Shown here piece by piece: positions 36,346 to 46,772 of a stretch of 64,000 bases of DNA; position 1 is the first letter of the stretch, and each line of letters begins with the position of its first letter. The notes under the pieces were generated by a model that made no database searches, was not told where the DNA came from, and saw only the letters and a program-made list of their open reading frames with translations. The DNA lies in NCBI GenBank assembly GCA_963277665.1, contig CAUJRU010000137.1, positions 620,001 to 684,000 of the forward strand, read 5' to 3'. This DNA is from Viscum album. Taxonomy: Eukaryota > Streptophyta > Magnoliopsida > Santalales > Viscaceae. The position numbers and the translations under genes were made by a program.

Positions 36346-36435
36346 GGGCCAGGTTGTAGTAGTGACTCCCTGCTACAATGACTCTATTACCCTTGCAAAA
36401 CCTCTCTTACACCAAGTCATGGACTCTACCACTCC

Positions 36436-37814
36436 ACCCACCCCCCCCCCCCCAAAATTAGTTTTGTCCTCAAGACTGAAGAAAGGTTTCCTTTCTATGC
36501 AGGCGAGCCAAGCAATATCTCAGATAATCCTCTGTACTATAGCGCTCTAGGTAGAACGAAGTAGAATCGTTGCCGTAGGACCAAGCTGTTGTGGTCCACT
36601 AGCATGTACTCTTCCTACCCAAGCATGTCAGGAAATCTCTCAGATGCTCCTCGTGGTTGTATGGTGCTGGGACCCCAAACCTATCACTGCGGTCATGACC
36701 TGTGCAGCTGGTGGTCACACAGCAAGAGCCCATGTTTGTGTCGGATTCTGCAACATCACTTGCTCCAGCATTATGGACCAGCAAGTTTCTTGTTGCTCCT
36801 TGTGCAGAAACTCTACCATATACCAACTGGAGGTAGTGTCACCATGATTTTTGGCAAGCCTCTGGCTCTAAATTTGAATCCCATGTTAAGTAGGCTCCCC
36901 TGATTGTGACGCGGACAACTGCACCACCATCGACGAGAGCTCAGACGTAGTTTCAGGGGCTTTCTCAGTAGATCTTCCAAAATCCTCAAGTAGCACTTAT
37001 TTGTGATGCGCTCAGGTGAACGCAGTCATAGGTCCCTTGGACTATAAAAACCAAAGTTCAAACATACCCAACATGTATAGTAATTCCATTGGTATTTTCA
37101 TCGCTTTCAAAGATTGACGGATCAAGAAATAAGCCTCAACTTTCTATATCCATGTTTCAGGATCTGTTCTGGAAAATTCCAATACCATTAGTTGGTCAGA
37201 GAGCTTGTCTAGGCATATGTCCAATCTATTCAGTGATGCCCATATCTTTGGAATGTGCAACTCCATGCGCGCAAGAAGCAGAAGATGAATCGGCTTCAGA
37301 CGCAGTGGCGTCACTAGCAGCGATTCCTTCCCGCAATGATGGAACCGGCAGTGTTGTTGGGCCAGTGTCCCATGCCCTAACTAACACAGTCTGGCCATGC
37401 GAGCCTTCCTTGAAGAGTTAGTGAAGAAAGGGCAGGTCGTGCATCTGAGGGGGAAGGGTATTACCGATGGTTGTGTTGAGCACGTCTCCTCCGAGCGAAG
37501 TCCCACCAGTGCGCTCCTTGCCTAAACACAAGATGGAAAAGTGCGCACCATCAGACCGATGCGGTAGTGCGTAGCTGGAGGAACCTTCACCGATTGTGTG
37601 TGCCTTCCAGGCATGCATAGCCTTTGAACAAAGGTCGAGCAAGGAGCACGTGTCTCCTATGGTCAGGAGCGGGAAGAACGCGGTTCCTCCATGAAAAACC
37701 CGATAAAGCACACCAACAGCAACGCACGCCTATTTCGAACGAAAATCAGGCAGTGCTCCCCCTAGAGAGAGAAGGAAAAAATGAACGTGGGATCCAGCAG
37801 TAGGTCTGACCAAG
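36436..37814 (-). other. Internal region of element F
   Basis: About 1.4 kb of roughly balanced base composition. Open stretches (37418-37711 minus, 97 codons; 37089-37421 plus, 110 codons; 36599-36826 minus) show no domain I recognise. No gag-pol motif is present, so the element is non-autonomous. A captured host sequence is possible because composition differs from the LTRs, but no gene can be named. Confidence 0.5.
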
Positions 37815-38174
37815 TGTTAGGACTCGCACCAGCAACATGGACTAGAATAGGTGGCTTCGTATAAAATATGAGCAAAACCACTAACGGAATTAAAATGAGG
37901 GGGAAAAAGATGAAGAATGAGAGAGAGAAACTCGAGAGATCCTCAGGAACTCCAGCCCAAGCTATAAGCCAGATTCCAAGTGCCACGCCGAATCAATAAA
38001 CACTATTCATCCCCTTCCTCTCACTGACACTCCTTATAACAGACTCCAACCTCTCCCTTTCCCTACACATGGATCCCAAATGGCCCCCACCAAAACAGAC
38101 TCCCTACTATAATGATTTTATTACCCTTGCTAAGTAAAAACCTCCCTTATACCAAGTTGTGGACTCTATCAACA
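37815..38174 (-). repeat. Right (5') LTR of element F
   Basis: 360 bp, beginning TGTTAGGACTCGCACC and ending CTATCAACA, with 5-bp inverted ends TGTTR and AACA. It aligns with 22747-23083 of the left LTR and has only one copy of the ~166-bp segment. Confidence 0.8.
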
Positions 38175-38179
38175 ACAAT

Positions 38180-38720
38180 GTGAAAAGGATAGATACAACC
38201 TAAATGTGAAGTGGACAGCCCAGGTACATGCTCCAAGTAATCCTCAATACGTCCATATGATGTTGTCGGATTCTTTTTACATAAAAAGAAAATAAAAAAA
38301 CACATTATTCTATTGAAAATGAACTGAAAAACAAACCTGAATGCCCATTTTTAAGAGTGGATATCAATAGAAATTTTATTTTGATGAGATGTACGATGGG
38401 TGCTCTCCTTCAAACCTGCAAAGAAAATTTTTTGGGATGAAGCCCCAAAGTGGGTGCTTTGTTTTGGCTATCTATAGATGGAAAATACCGGTGCCTCATC
38501 CCCGGAGATTTGCGTGATGTAAACCACCATGTGTTGTTTCCCCCAAAACTCCAAATTAACTTCTTGTGGAGGTCCTCGTGTTTGAAGCATTTGCGGCCCA
38601 CCTTCGCTTCTGTTCTATACTTGTAATATATGGGGGTGAAAGGATGTGGGGATCTTCCTCCACTTCAACTTGACATTGATGGACTATGGAGCCCTTCTTT
38701 TCTGTATCTACCAAAATTGC
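38180..38720. other. Unclassified spacer
   Basis: A 64-codon minus-strand stretch (38410-38601) and its surroundings look decayed. I see no terminal repeats or domain. Confidence 0.4.
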
Positions 38721-40400
38721 AGCACTAAAATAGTGGGTGTCCTAGCCCCAACAATGAAGTACTTTTGATTAACATATTGTGTATACAGTTAGTTATATAT
38801 GATGTCTTCTTACCATTATAGTGTAGACTTTTCTGAGTTCATTATTTAATGGTAATGTCCTAGATTAATTGTCGTATCAAAAAGTTATAGCAGATCTCAA
38901 ACTATAATGAGAACCTTTAGATACCATGACAGTAATCTTAAATATGTCTTATGGTCTAGTTACATCTTACTGACTGGACACAGTAGATGTATGACTATCA
39001 GGTGTTGGAAGCTCATAAACATTGAGACTTCTTCTCATGAAGTTCGGACTTGGTGATCTCTAGTAGTGAGATCATGAGGACAGACCGGATTGTGTACTTT
39101 GATGCAAGGCAAGAACCATGACATTGAAATAGTGGTGAGGTGACTTGTGTTGGGTATGTCATTGGTGGTATGACATTGGTTGAATGGTCAAGAAAGGATT
39201 TGTCGCTTCCGGGTTATGAAAATTCTATATCTTAGGTCTGGTTGATTAAGATGGTGATTATCTTCATAAGTCTTTGGCAAAAATAGTCGAAAGGTAAATC
39301 CATCTGGATAGATCAACAAATAATAAAGCAAAAAAAGGACGATGACACAAGTGTGTGTCCTGCCTTATGAGATATTTAAAAACAAAGAGATTATAGTACA
39401 CAGTCAGTGTTCGTATGTTGGTTGTCGTTGCTATGACAATCCTTATCTCTTTAGGGGTCTTGATAGGTTGCTAGACTCCGCTCTTAGTTTGTAGATTTTA
39501 TTCGCTGCTATCAAGATAAGGGTCTAGAAGGTCACACATAATAATGTATTCAAGAATCTGCTCTATTCAGTTGAATATGTATATTGGACACGGTGGGCCC
39601 CACCATGGGGTTCGAGTATTGATCGAGGTATTGATCACCAAAGAAATAAATAAATTCATTATTATTCAAATTATGAATAATTGGGATTGAATTTATTTAA
39701 TGTATTTACAAATTGAGTAAATACGAGAAAAATATTATTCGAACAAATATTATTTTAATATTCAAGGTTCGTTTAATATTAAGCGGGAATGGCAAGTCGA
39801 GTTAAATGGCTCCGTTTTATCAAGTAATATGCTTTATATATATCACAAGTATGAGATAAATTATTAATAATATTTATGGCGCATTTTAATTCGTCATAAT
39901 TATTATTTAGTGGGTGTTGAATTTCCGAGGTTCGGGGAACCCTACCGGATGTTATTCATTATCCACTATAAATAAGTGGAGAGAGGCTCAAGTTGAGCAC
40001 TATTCATGACATTTTGGCCAGAGGCTCTCTCTCCTCCCACTTTCTAGAGAGAGAAGCAGTCGATCCAAGAGCTCGAATCAAGATCTCCCTCAAGCATCGA
40101 TTGCATCTCAATGCGGTGATCGTTGGGACGTCGAAGACATCGTTGGATCGTCACGCTAGCACCCAGAATTCGACGATCGGCACTCCTGCAGTTTTTTGAA
40201 GCGCGTGTGGATGATTTAGAGAGATTCTGCTATGGATCCTTCAAGCAACGATTACCGATGATGAGTTACAGTCGAGCACGGACCCCTGTACCTACATTTT
40301 CAAACCAGTTTCAATGGAATTAAAATAAAATGTATTGAACCCTCAAGTTATCAGCCTGTATGTCCCTTTCAAGTTGTGCCCCTAGGAATCCGCTTGTTGT
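38721..40400 (+). repeat. LTR-like block D2, related to D1
   Basis: Collinear with D1 (43887-45850): shared landmarks include AATGTCCTA (38853; 43996), TATAATGAGAACC against TATGATGAGAACC (38907; 44038), GGTCACACAT (39530; 44778), and a TATA box (CACTATAAATAAG at 39967-39979; GATTATAAATATC at 45301-45313). Ends are eroded and approximate and no TSD is visible. It is probably an old solo LTR or truncated element in + orientation. Confidence 0.55.
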
Positions 40401-42110
40401 GGGTGTTGTAAGCAGTGAGTTTTCCAAGCTTCTAGGGCGGTTTCTCCATTCTTATTTTGATCCGAAGCATGACCCAAGATACTGATTTTGTATCTTCAAT
40501 ATAAGGAAAATTAGTAGGCCTTATAGTTAAAGAAACATTCAAGTAATATGGAAGAATAATTATATAATCTTCCTTCAATGACTCAGTCGGCAGCCTTGAT
40601 TCCTCATCCACAGCTTCTAGAAAGTGGCTTTCTTAAAGCTTGTCCACCACTTCCAGGGTCTCTTCTTCTACACAAGTGCATGGAGCATCTTCTGCTTGCG
40701 GTGGAGGCAATGATTTCCCTGCACAAAACTAAATATATATAGAAAATTCACTAAGTTCCTTGTCCAGAGGATCAAGGAACTCACCTTCAACCATTTCAGT
40801 AACATCACTAATGATTTCTCCAAAAAAAATCTCCTCACAACCTGAATTAAGGAATACCCTAATTTGTTTGGCAAAAATTTCCACCTTGACAAAGAGAGTG
40901 ATTTTTGGAAGTCAGCATTTTCTTTTTTGATTTTTTAGATTTTTAAAATAGAAAAGAAAAATAGTGAAATGAAAGTGACTTACTATCCCCGGAATCCGCA
41001 CCAAATTGAAGACAAACACTTTGTCACCAAGCCCTCATAAATGTTTTTTATCATATTTCCCAAAGAAATGCACCGTAGTGGCATAACCCCACGGTCAGTC
41101 TCATGAGGGGGCTCGCTTTCACTCACTAGTTTTTCGTGTCACCATTTTTTTTACTAAAATAAATAATTGGATATATTTTTATAATTTTTAAATTCTTATG
41201 TTTATAAATAGTGATTAACAAAGTTGCAAAAATTAAGGTATGAAAACTGTAGCAATGTAATGTGATGATATAATGAAGTTGGGAAGAAAGAATTCATTCC
41301 TCAGGTGAAATCAAATGAATTCCTTCATGGTTAGTGGGTAACAACACTACTTAACCACATGTAGTTACTCACCTTCCTGGAAGTACCCAACTAGCCATTC
41401 TTCATTAAATTCCCTGGTTCCGCCATGTGAAGAGGATGATGGAAGGGGAAATAACTGAAGCAGTGAAATAAAACTAATAGGGCATAGGCAGAACAATGAC
41501 TGTTGTCACCTATCCTCACTCTAAACCGGACACTTCCGGTCTCAAAATGAAGAATTAAACAATTGAGCATAAATAAAAAACACTCTGAAATAGCATAGTA
41601 CTTCATCTTTGGACTATTTCTCGGGTTAGGTCTCCATCACCATGGAGGAAGGAGATCCCAACCCCAACACAGAGAAAGAAGCATGATACAGAAGAGAATA
41701 AGAAAAAAGGTAGCACAACACATAAGAAAAGAGTAGCACAGAATAGAGAAAAAAAGAGAACATGGACAGGCATGAACAAAATGAATATGGTATGCAGAAA
41801 TGAAGGAATCATAATAAAGGCAGCAGTCCAATAAAGATGTCCCACATTGTTGGAATAGTTTCCCAGTGATCAGTCATACTATCATTTATAAGAAAAACTA
41901 AAAAAAATATAATGCCTTTTTAAAATGGATATCCAAGTAGCAGCGACTCCAGGATCGAGAATCTTCCCATCAAATTCAGTTCAGAGTGCTCCACTGCATG
42001 CCACATATCCCTTTGCAACAACAGAATTCCAACAACTCAGTGCAGTGAACCAGCAGCCTACTTAAACTCCAATGATCTCCTATGAATTTCATCACACAAC
42101 TAGTATGCGA
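40401..42110. other. Unclassified, mostly AT-rich sequence
   Basis: No domain or terminal repeat was recognised. Short minus-strand open stretches at 40668-40892 and 41391-41845 are hydrophobic or Phe-rich, as expected of AT-rich DNA, and are not called. Host-repeat similarity begins near 42110. Confidence 0.45.
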
Positions 42111-42167
42111 TAACTATTCAAGCAGCAATCTAGGTAGTCACAGTCCTCCATCGACCACCCTGGCCTG

Positions 42168-42575
42168 TGTTGGAGTGCAGCGGAGGTGCGTGGTACCTCA
42201 AACACACAGAACAGGAGGAAAAACGGAGGAACACAAGATTTTAACGTGGTCCGGCGATTTGCCTACATCCACGGGAGAAACAGGGGCTCTTCCTCTATTC
42301 AAGTCTCTCCGGTTCTCAACGGAGGATTACAGCACAGGTTACACCACATACACCCCTCTTTCAATACATGGGATTTTAATCCCATTTTATAGAGGAACCA
42401 AAACCCATCTTTCTTCAGTTTGGTGGGTAGTTCATCTACCGCTGAAGACTTCCTCTATACTGCCGCCGGCTGCTGTCCAACTTGGCTGCTCCTACTCCTT
42501 GCCGACAAAGGAGAGACCCAACTGTGCAAAAATGAAACTCCACCAAACACTCCCAAATTGGGAGTGGTCCCTACA
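42168..42575 (-). repeat. 3' LTR of family C copy 2
   Basis: Ends TGTTGG and CCTACA on the + strand. The polypurine tract GAGGGGGAGATT (minus) lies directly at 42576-42587. The TATA-like CTATAAAATGGG is at 42382-42393 (minus). Confidence 0.88.
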
Positions 42576-42587
42576 AATCTCCCCCTC

Positions 42588-43886
42588 ACGACCAATTTGG
42601 GGTAGAAGCTTGACCTGTTGTCTCCTTGAAAACTTCATCAGCAAATCGAACACGTTTCTTCACGCCAGATGACGTGGCACTTCCATCGTCTTCAGTCAAT
42701 CTCGGGCTGACTGCGGTCTCCATCAAATGATACAACCCTTGAGACTCTTTCCCAGTAAATATCACTGCATCCCCACGTGAGACTTCCAACACTCCACCTG
42801 CTATGGAAATCTTGAAACCTCTCGCATTGAGCCTACTCAATGATATCAAGTTCTGCCTCATCCTCGGAACAAATTTCACATCAGCCAGTTTACGGACTGC
42901 TCCATCGGGTGTCTTCAATTTCACCGTCCCGACTCCTCGAACCTCGCATGTTGACCCATCACCAAGTCGCACCGAGTCTCGCACCTACTGAAAAATATCA
43001 AATGTACCTCTCGTCGTACATATGTGTGCTGAGCTCCCTGAATCCAGAACTCATCCATCTTCCTTTGGATTTTGAGCCCGCTCATTCTTTCTCTTTAGAA
43101 ATCGGCATTCCCGCTTCATATGCCCATATCGTTTGCAGTAATGACACTGCACTTCTTCCCGTTCAACTCTCTCATATGAGTGCATGCTTCCCGTTGTCAC
43201 GCAGATTTCATCATCTGTGGATAATCCTGTGATGTTCACATCCTCCTCTTCAACTGTCTTCTTCCCAGCAACGTACCGTTTGCGCTCTCCACAATCACTT
43301 TTATAGTGACCCTTCTTCTCGCACCAGAAACACGTGATTTCGCTCGGATCACGTCCCCTGGATTTTGGCCGCCATTCTTTACCTCTTGACTGTCGATGTC
43401 GGCTCCTCCCACGCTGATCATCTCGCATCGCCATGATTTGCTCACCTGAATGCATCACAGGTCTTCGAAATGCCTCTGAATCTTGAAGTGACGTCATCAC
43501 ATCGTCCAGCTTCAATGTCTCCTTCCCCACGAGCAATGTTGTCACAAGCCCATCAAATGAGCTTGGTAGTGATGACAAAAGCAAAAGTGCTTTGTCTTCT
43601 TCTCCAACCTTCACACCGAGCCCCAATAACTGTGTGAGAATTTTGTTGAATTCATTGGTATGATCCAACAAATTCGCTCCCTCGTCCATGCGCAATTGGT
43701 ACAGTTTCTTCTTCAGGAACAACTTGTTGGTGAGCGACTTCGTCATATATCGCTGCTCCAACTTTTCCAGATCTCCTTCGGTGATGTCTCGTCCAGCACC
43801 GAATACTTTACCTCATTCGCCAGACATAGCCGAATTGTGCGGACGACCCGCATCTCGAGCTCTTCCTAATCATCGGCACTGGTTGT
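42588..43886 (-). pseudogene. Family C gag (C-terminal part) and protease, copy 2
   Basis: The 236-codon segment 43761-43051 carries the gag core (KLYQLRMDEGANLLDHTNEF, SSLPSSFDGLVTTLL) and two CCHC knuckles: CFWCEKKGHYKSDC and CHYCKRYGHMKREC. After TGA near 43046 the protease motif VLDSGSSAHIC follows. After TAG near 42990, segment 42984-42588 completes the protease-like region (VRLGDGSTCEVRGVGTVKL) and ends TPNWS just before the polypurine tract. The breaks are few. Gag is separated from its N-terminus (45996-45851) by insertion D1. Confidence 0.85.
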
Positions 43887-45850
43887 TGTTGGAGTTGGTG
43901 GTCTAGAACCAACTACTTTGTACTTTATTCATTAAATAAAAGCCTTATCACATCTTGATTGTTCTTCTGCGTGACATGTCATGTGATAATGTCCTAAGGA
44001 CAGCTGTTGCATTAAAGGGTCGTAGCGGATCCCTGCTATGATGAGAACCCGAAATTGCCATAACACTGTTCTTGAATGTATGTTCTATGGCCGGATGATA
44101 TTATTTGAGGGACACAAATAATACAGGTCATTAGGGGTGAGGACTCATAAAACTTTGAGGCACCTTCTCATGGTGTGCGCCCTTGGTAATATCCAGGAGG
44201 ATATTATGAGAACGAGACCTGCCAGTAGGAAATCCACATTTCATAGTGTCATTGGATGTTCCTATCTGCGGACGTGTGTATTGATCCTTAGACTTTAAGA
44301 TTATTATTAATGGGTATTACAACTCGCGCACTTAGATGTATTGACGAAAACTGTGACGACACACTGTTCGCAGCGAGGTAGGATACGTTGGGTGCGTCAC
44401 GGATAATACCGCATTAATAGATAATGCGAGAAAGGAGTTGTCCCTTCCGTTCCATAACGGAAGTAGATATCTCAGGCCCTTTGATGGAATTGATATAGCC
44501 TAAATAAATCCATGGCCATGGTAAGGTATGGGCAAGTTCAATTCCAGGAAGTCAAAGAAAGAATAATCAAGCACATGGGTTGATGGCACTAGCATGCAAC
44601 CCGCTTGATTGGAGATATCGAGACAAAGGGATTATATTACACTGTAAGCATTCGTATGAGGTGACACGTCATTGCGGCGTTAACTTCTTTCTCTATGGGT
44701 GCCTTGGCGTGTTGCTAGACGCTAACCTTGGACTTTAGGCAGGCTCAGCCTAATGCCACTGAGAAAGAGGCCTAGAGGGTCACACATTAAGTGTGTCCAT
44801 GTATCTCAGTTAAATATTAATTTAACAAGTTAAATAAATATTATTCCCGACTGCGGTTTAATAATTATTTAAGGATGTCTGATCGCATTTATTTTGACAC
44901 TAGTTATTCGAGAGAATATACTGTGGATAAAATAATATATTTATTAGCGAGTAATGCAGTTACATTTATTTAAGAAATAAATAGTCATTACTCAAGGTCT
45001 AATAAATGTGGTGGAGAAAATGGAAAATAAAAGTACACGCCGTGTATATTAAATATACACGCTGTGTAGTTTTATGGAAAACAAGTACACGCCGTGTATT
45101 AATTATTACACGCCGTGTAGTTTTTCCAATTGGGATTTTGAGGATTTAATATTGTTTTATTAAATGATATTTATTATAATCACCGTGGGCGCATGTCAAG
45201 GAATTAATAATTCGACATGGGGGTTTTCAATAAGAGTTAATGAAATAAATAAAACGCGTAACGCATTTATTTATTGTCATAACTCTATTAACCTCAAACC
45301 TGATTATAAATATCCTCGCAACCCCAACATTTTTTTAGAGCCATTGTTGTGCACAACGGATTTGGAAATACTCTCAAGCCAAGAGAGAATTCCCTTTCCA
45401 CCAAGAACGCCCTCAAGTTACGAGAGCAAGATCCTCCACCGGATCAAGGCGGTCGAAGACGGACATCGCAAGCGAAGGTTCTTCAGCGCTAGCACCCGGA
45501 GATCTCTTCGGTGATGTCCGGAGATACGTGACACACGTGTGGATCACCGCTAGAGGAATCCTACACTTGGATTCTACGACGCAACGACGGATCACCGAAT
45601 CGTGACCGGACACATCAACGAAGAAAGAATTCCAACAAGGTAATTCTTAAGCATTAATTAAATTAATTATAATCAACATATGATGATCCTCCTCAAGGGT
45701 TCCGGGACCCTTCTTTTCTTTTCGTTCTTCGTTCTATTTCGAAGATTCGGCGTTTTATATCGTGATGGATCTCGGATTGAATGTTGTTTAACGTTAAAAT
45801 CAAAGTTGGGTAAACCCACCAACGCGCTTCCGCTGCGCCCGGAACCTACA
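43887..45850 (+). mobile_element. D1: 1,964-bp solo-LTR-like insertion
   Basis: It starts TGTTGGAGTTGG and ends GGAACCTACA (TG...CA), with a perfect TSD GTTGT (43882-43886 and 45851-45855). It interrupts the gag of family C copy 2; flanking gag sequence rejoins exactly when it is removed, judged against copy 1. No primer site, polypurine tract or ORF is inside. A TATA box lies at 45301-45313 (+). It is related to D2. Best reading: a solo LTR left by recombination. Confidence 0.8.
45034..45119. repeat. Four copies of the palindrome TACACGCCGTGTA
   Basis: Copies lie at 45034-45046, 45056-45068 (one change), 45086-45098 and 45107-45119. They form two pairs with a ~52-bp period, inside D1 upstream of its TATA box. 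Confidence 0.85.
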
Positions 45851-45996
45851 GTTGTCTCAGGCTTTTCTCCGATCAACGGTCTGATCAGGCCCTGCTGCAC
45901 TAAAAGATCCCTCACCGTGCTTTGCCACAAGCCGAAATTGTTTCGACCATCGAACTTCTCGATGTCAAATCTTGGAAGTGCTACACCACCCGTCAT
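45851..45996 (-). pseudogene. Family C gag N-terminus, copy 2
   Basis: It starts at ATG 45996 with MTGGVALPRFDIEKFDGRN and continues LIRPLIGEKPETT up to the D1 insertion at 45850. It corresponds to 3380-3520 in copy 1. The open frame continues into D1 only by chance. Confidence 0.8.
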
Positions 45997-46350
45997 CGTC
46001 GTCGTCGCAAAACACGATCACCACCGTCGATGTCACACCCTTTAATCACCACCCGCTAACGTGGCGCTGACGTGGCACGCTGGAATTCCCGCCGGAATAT
46101 TGCCGGCGGCGTGAACAGTACCGTCTTCTCTGGCACGGGGTTACTGTTCACCCGTGGGTTTGACCGAACTTTGACCGGCCATATCTCCTTCATTTTAGCT
46201 CCGTTTTCAACGCCGCTTGTGCCGTCGGAATCGTCTCGTCGCCCTCTTCTCGGATCTGGCCTCAAAAAAATATTCTGACCACTTTCAATTTTCCGGCCAC
46301 CGGAAAATTTGACGTCGCATCGCCGGTTCACCTCTGTTCGCTCCCCCTCG
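45997..46350 (-). other. Leader of family C copy 2
   Basis: About 350 bp between the primer site and the gag start, matching the leader of copy 1 (2863-3379) in part, including GAACAGTAACCC-like and ACGTGGC phrases. No ORF is called. Confidence 0.6.
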
Positions 46351-46362
46351 CCTCTGATACCA
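46351..46362 (-). other. Primer-binding site of family C copy 2
   Basis: The minus strand reads TGGTATCAGAGG two bases after the 5' LTR, the standard plant tRNA-iMet site. Confidence 0.85.
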
Positions 46363-46364
46363 CT

Positions 46365-46772
46365 TGTTGGAGCGCAGCGGAAGTGCGTGGTACCTCAAAC
46401 ACACAGAACATGAGGAAAAACGGAGGAACACAAGATTTTAACGTGGTTCGGCGATTTGCCTACATCCACGGGAAAAACAGGGGCTCTTCCTCTATTCACG
46501 TCTCTCCGGTTCTCAACGGATGATTAGAGCACAGGTTACACCACATACACCCCTCTTTCAATACATGGGATTTTAATCCCATTTTATAGAGGAACCAAAA
46601 CCCATGTTTCTTCAGTTTGGTGGGTAGTTCATCTACCGCTGAAGACTTCCTTCATACTGCTGCCGGCTGCTGTCCAACTTGGTTGCTCCTACTCTTTGCC
46701 GACAAAGGAGAAACCCAACTGTGCAAAAAAGAAACTCCACCAAACACTCCCAAATTGGGAGTGGTCCCTACA
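46365..46772 (-). repeat. 5' LTR of family C copy 2
   Basis: 408 bp, TGTTGG...CCTACA on the + strand. It matches the 3' LTR except for roughly 16-18 substitutions by eye. Confidence 0.88.

Larger units (their letters stand above)
23344..36364 (+). mobile_element. CACTA (En/Spm) DNA transposon, 13,021 bp
   Basis: It begins CACTACCACAAAACTGGGC and ends with the inverted counterpart GGGCCAGGTTGTAGTAGTG, flanked by the 3-bp TSD ACT (23341-23343 and 36365-36367). Neighbouring tandem units of element F give the empty site. It contains subterminal repeats at both ends, a transposase pseudogene, a second multi-exon gene with a Ulp1-like end, a gypsy relic and a 183-bp satellite. Both genes have stops, so this copy is non-autonomous although its ends look intact. 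Confidence 0.9.
22747..38174 (-). mobile_element. Element F: small LTR retrotransposon split by the CACTA element
   Basis: The left LTR starts TGTTAGGACCCGCACC at 22747; the right LTR is 37815-38174 (360 bp, ends ATCAACA). TSD ACAAT is perfect (22742-22746 and 38175-38179). Excluding the CACTA and its 3-bp duplication, the element is about 2.4 kb and lacks pol. Minus direction is suggested by a long C run (36437-36453, a G-rich polypurine tract on the minus strand) beside the left LTR, by GTCTTGAGGACAAAAC before it, and by a degenerate tRNA-iMet-like site (TTGGTCAGACC on the minus strand, 37803-37813) beside the right LTR. Confidence 0.75.
42168..46772 (-). mobile_element. Family C gag-protease-only Copia-like retrotransposon, copy 2
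   Basis: LTRs 42168-42575 and 46365-46772, both exactly 408 bp and about 95-96% identical by eye. TSD GCCTG is perfect (42163-42167 and 46773-46777). The minus-strand order is LTR, TGGTATCAGAGG primer site (46351-46362), leader, gag, protease, polypurine tract (42576-42587), LTR. Integrase, reverse transcriptase and RNase H are absent. Without nested D1 the element is about 2.64 kb. Better-preserved frames than in copy 1 make this the younger copy. Confidence 0.9.

Noticed and set aside
36436..37814. A captured host gene inside element F
   Set aside because: Base composition is more balanced than the LTRs, but I could name no exon or domain, so it is left as internal region only.
42168..46772. 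Reading family C copy 2 as an ordinary Copia element whose pol is hidden in the interruption
   Set aside because: The interruption has its own TG...CA ends and TSD GTTGT and contains no pol motif, so pol is truly absent.
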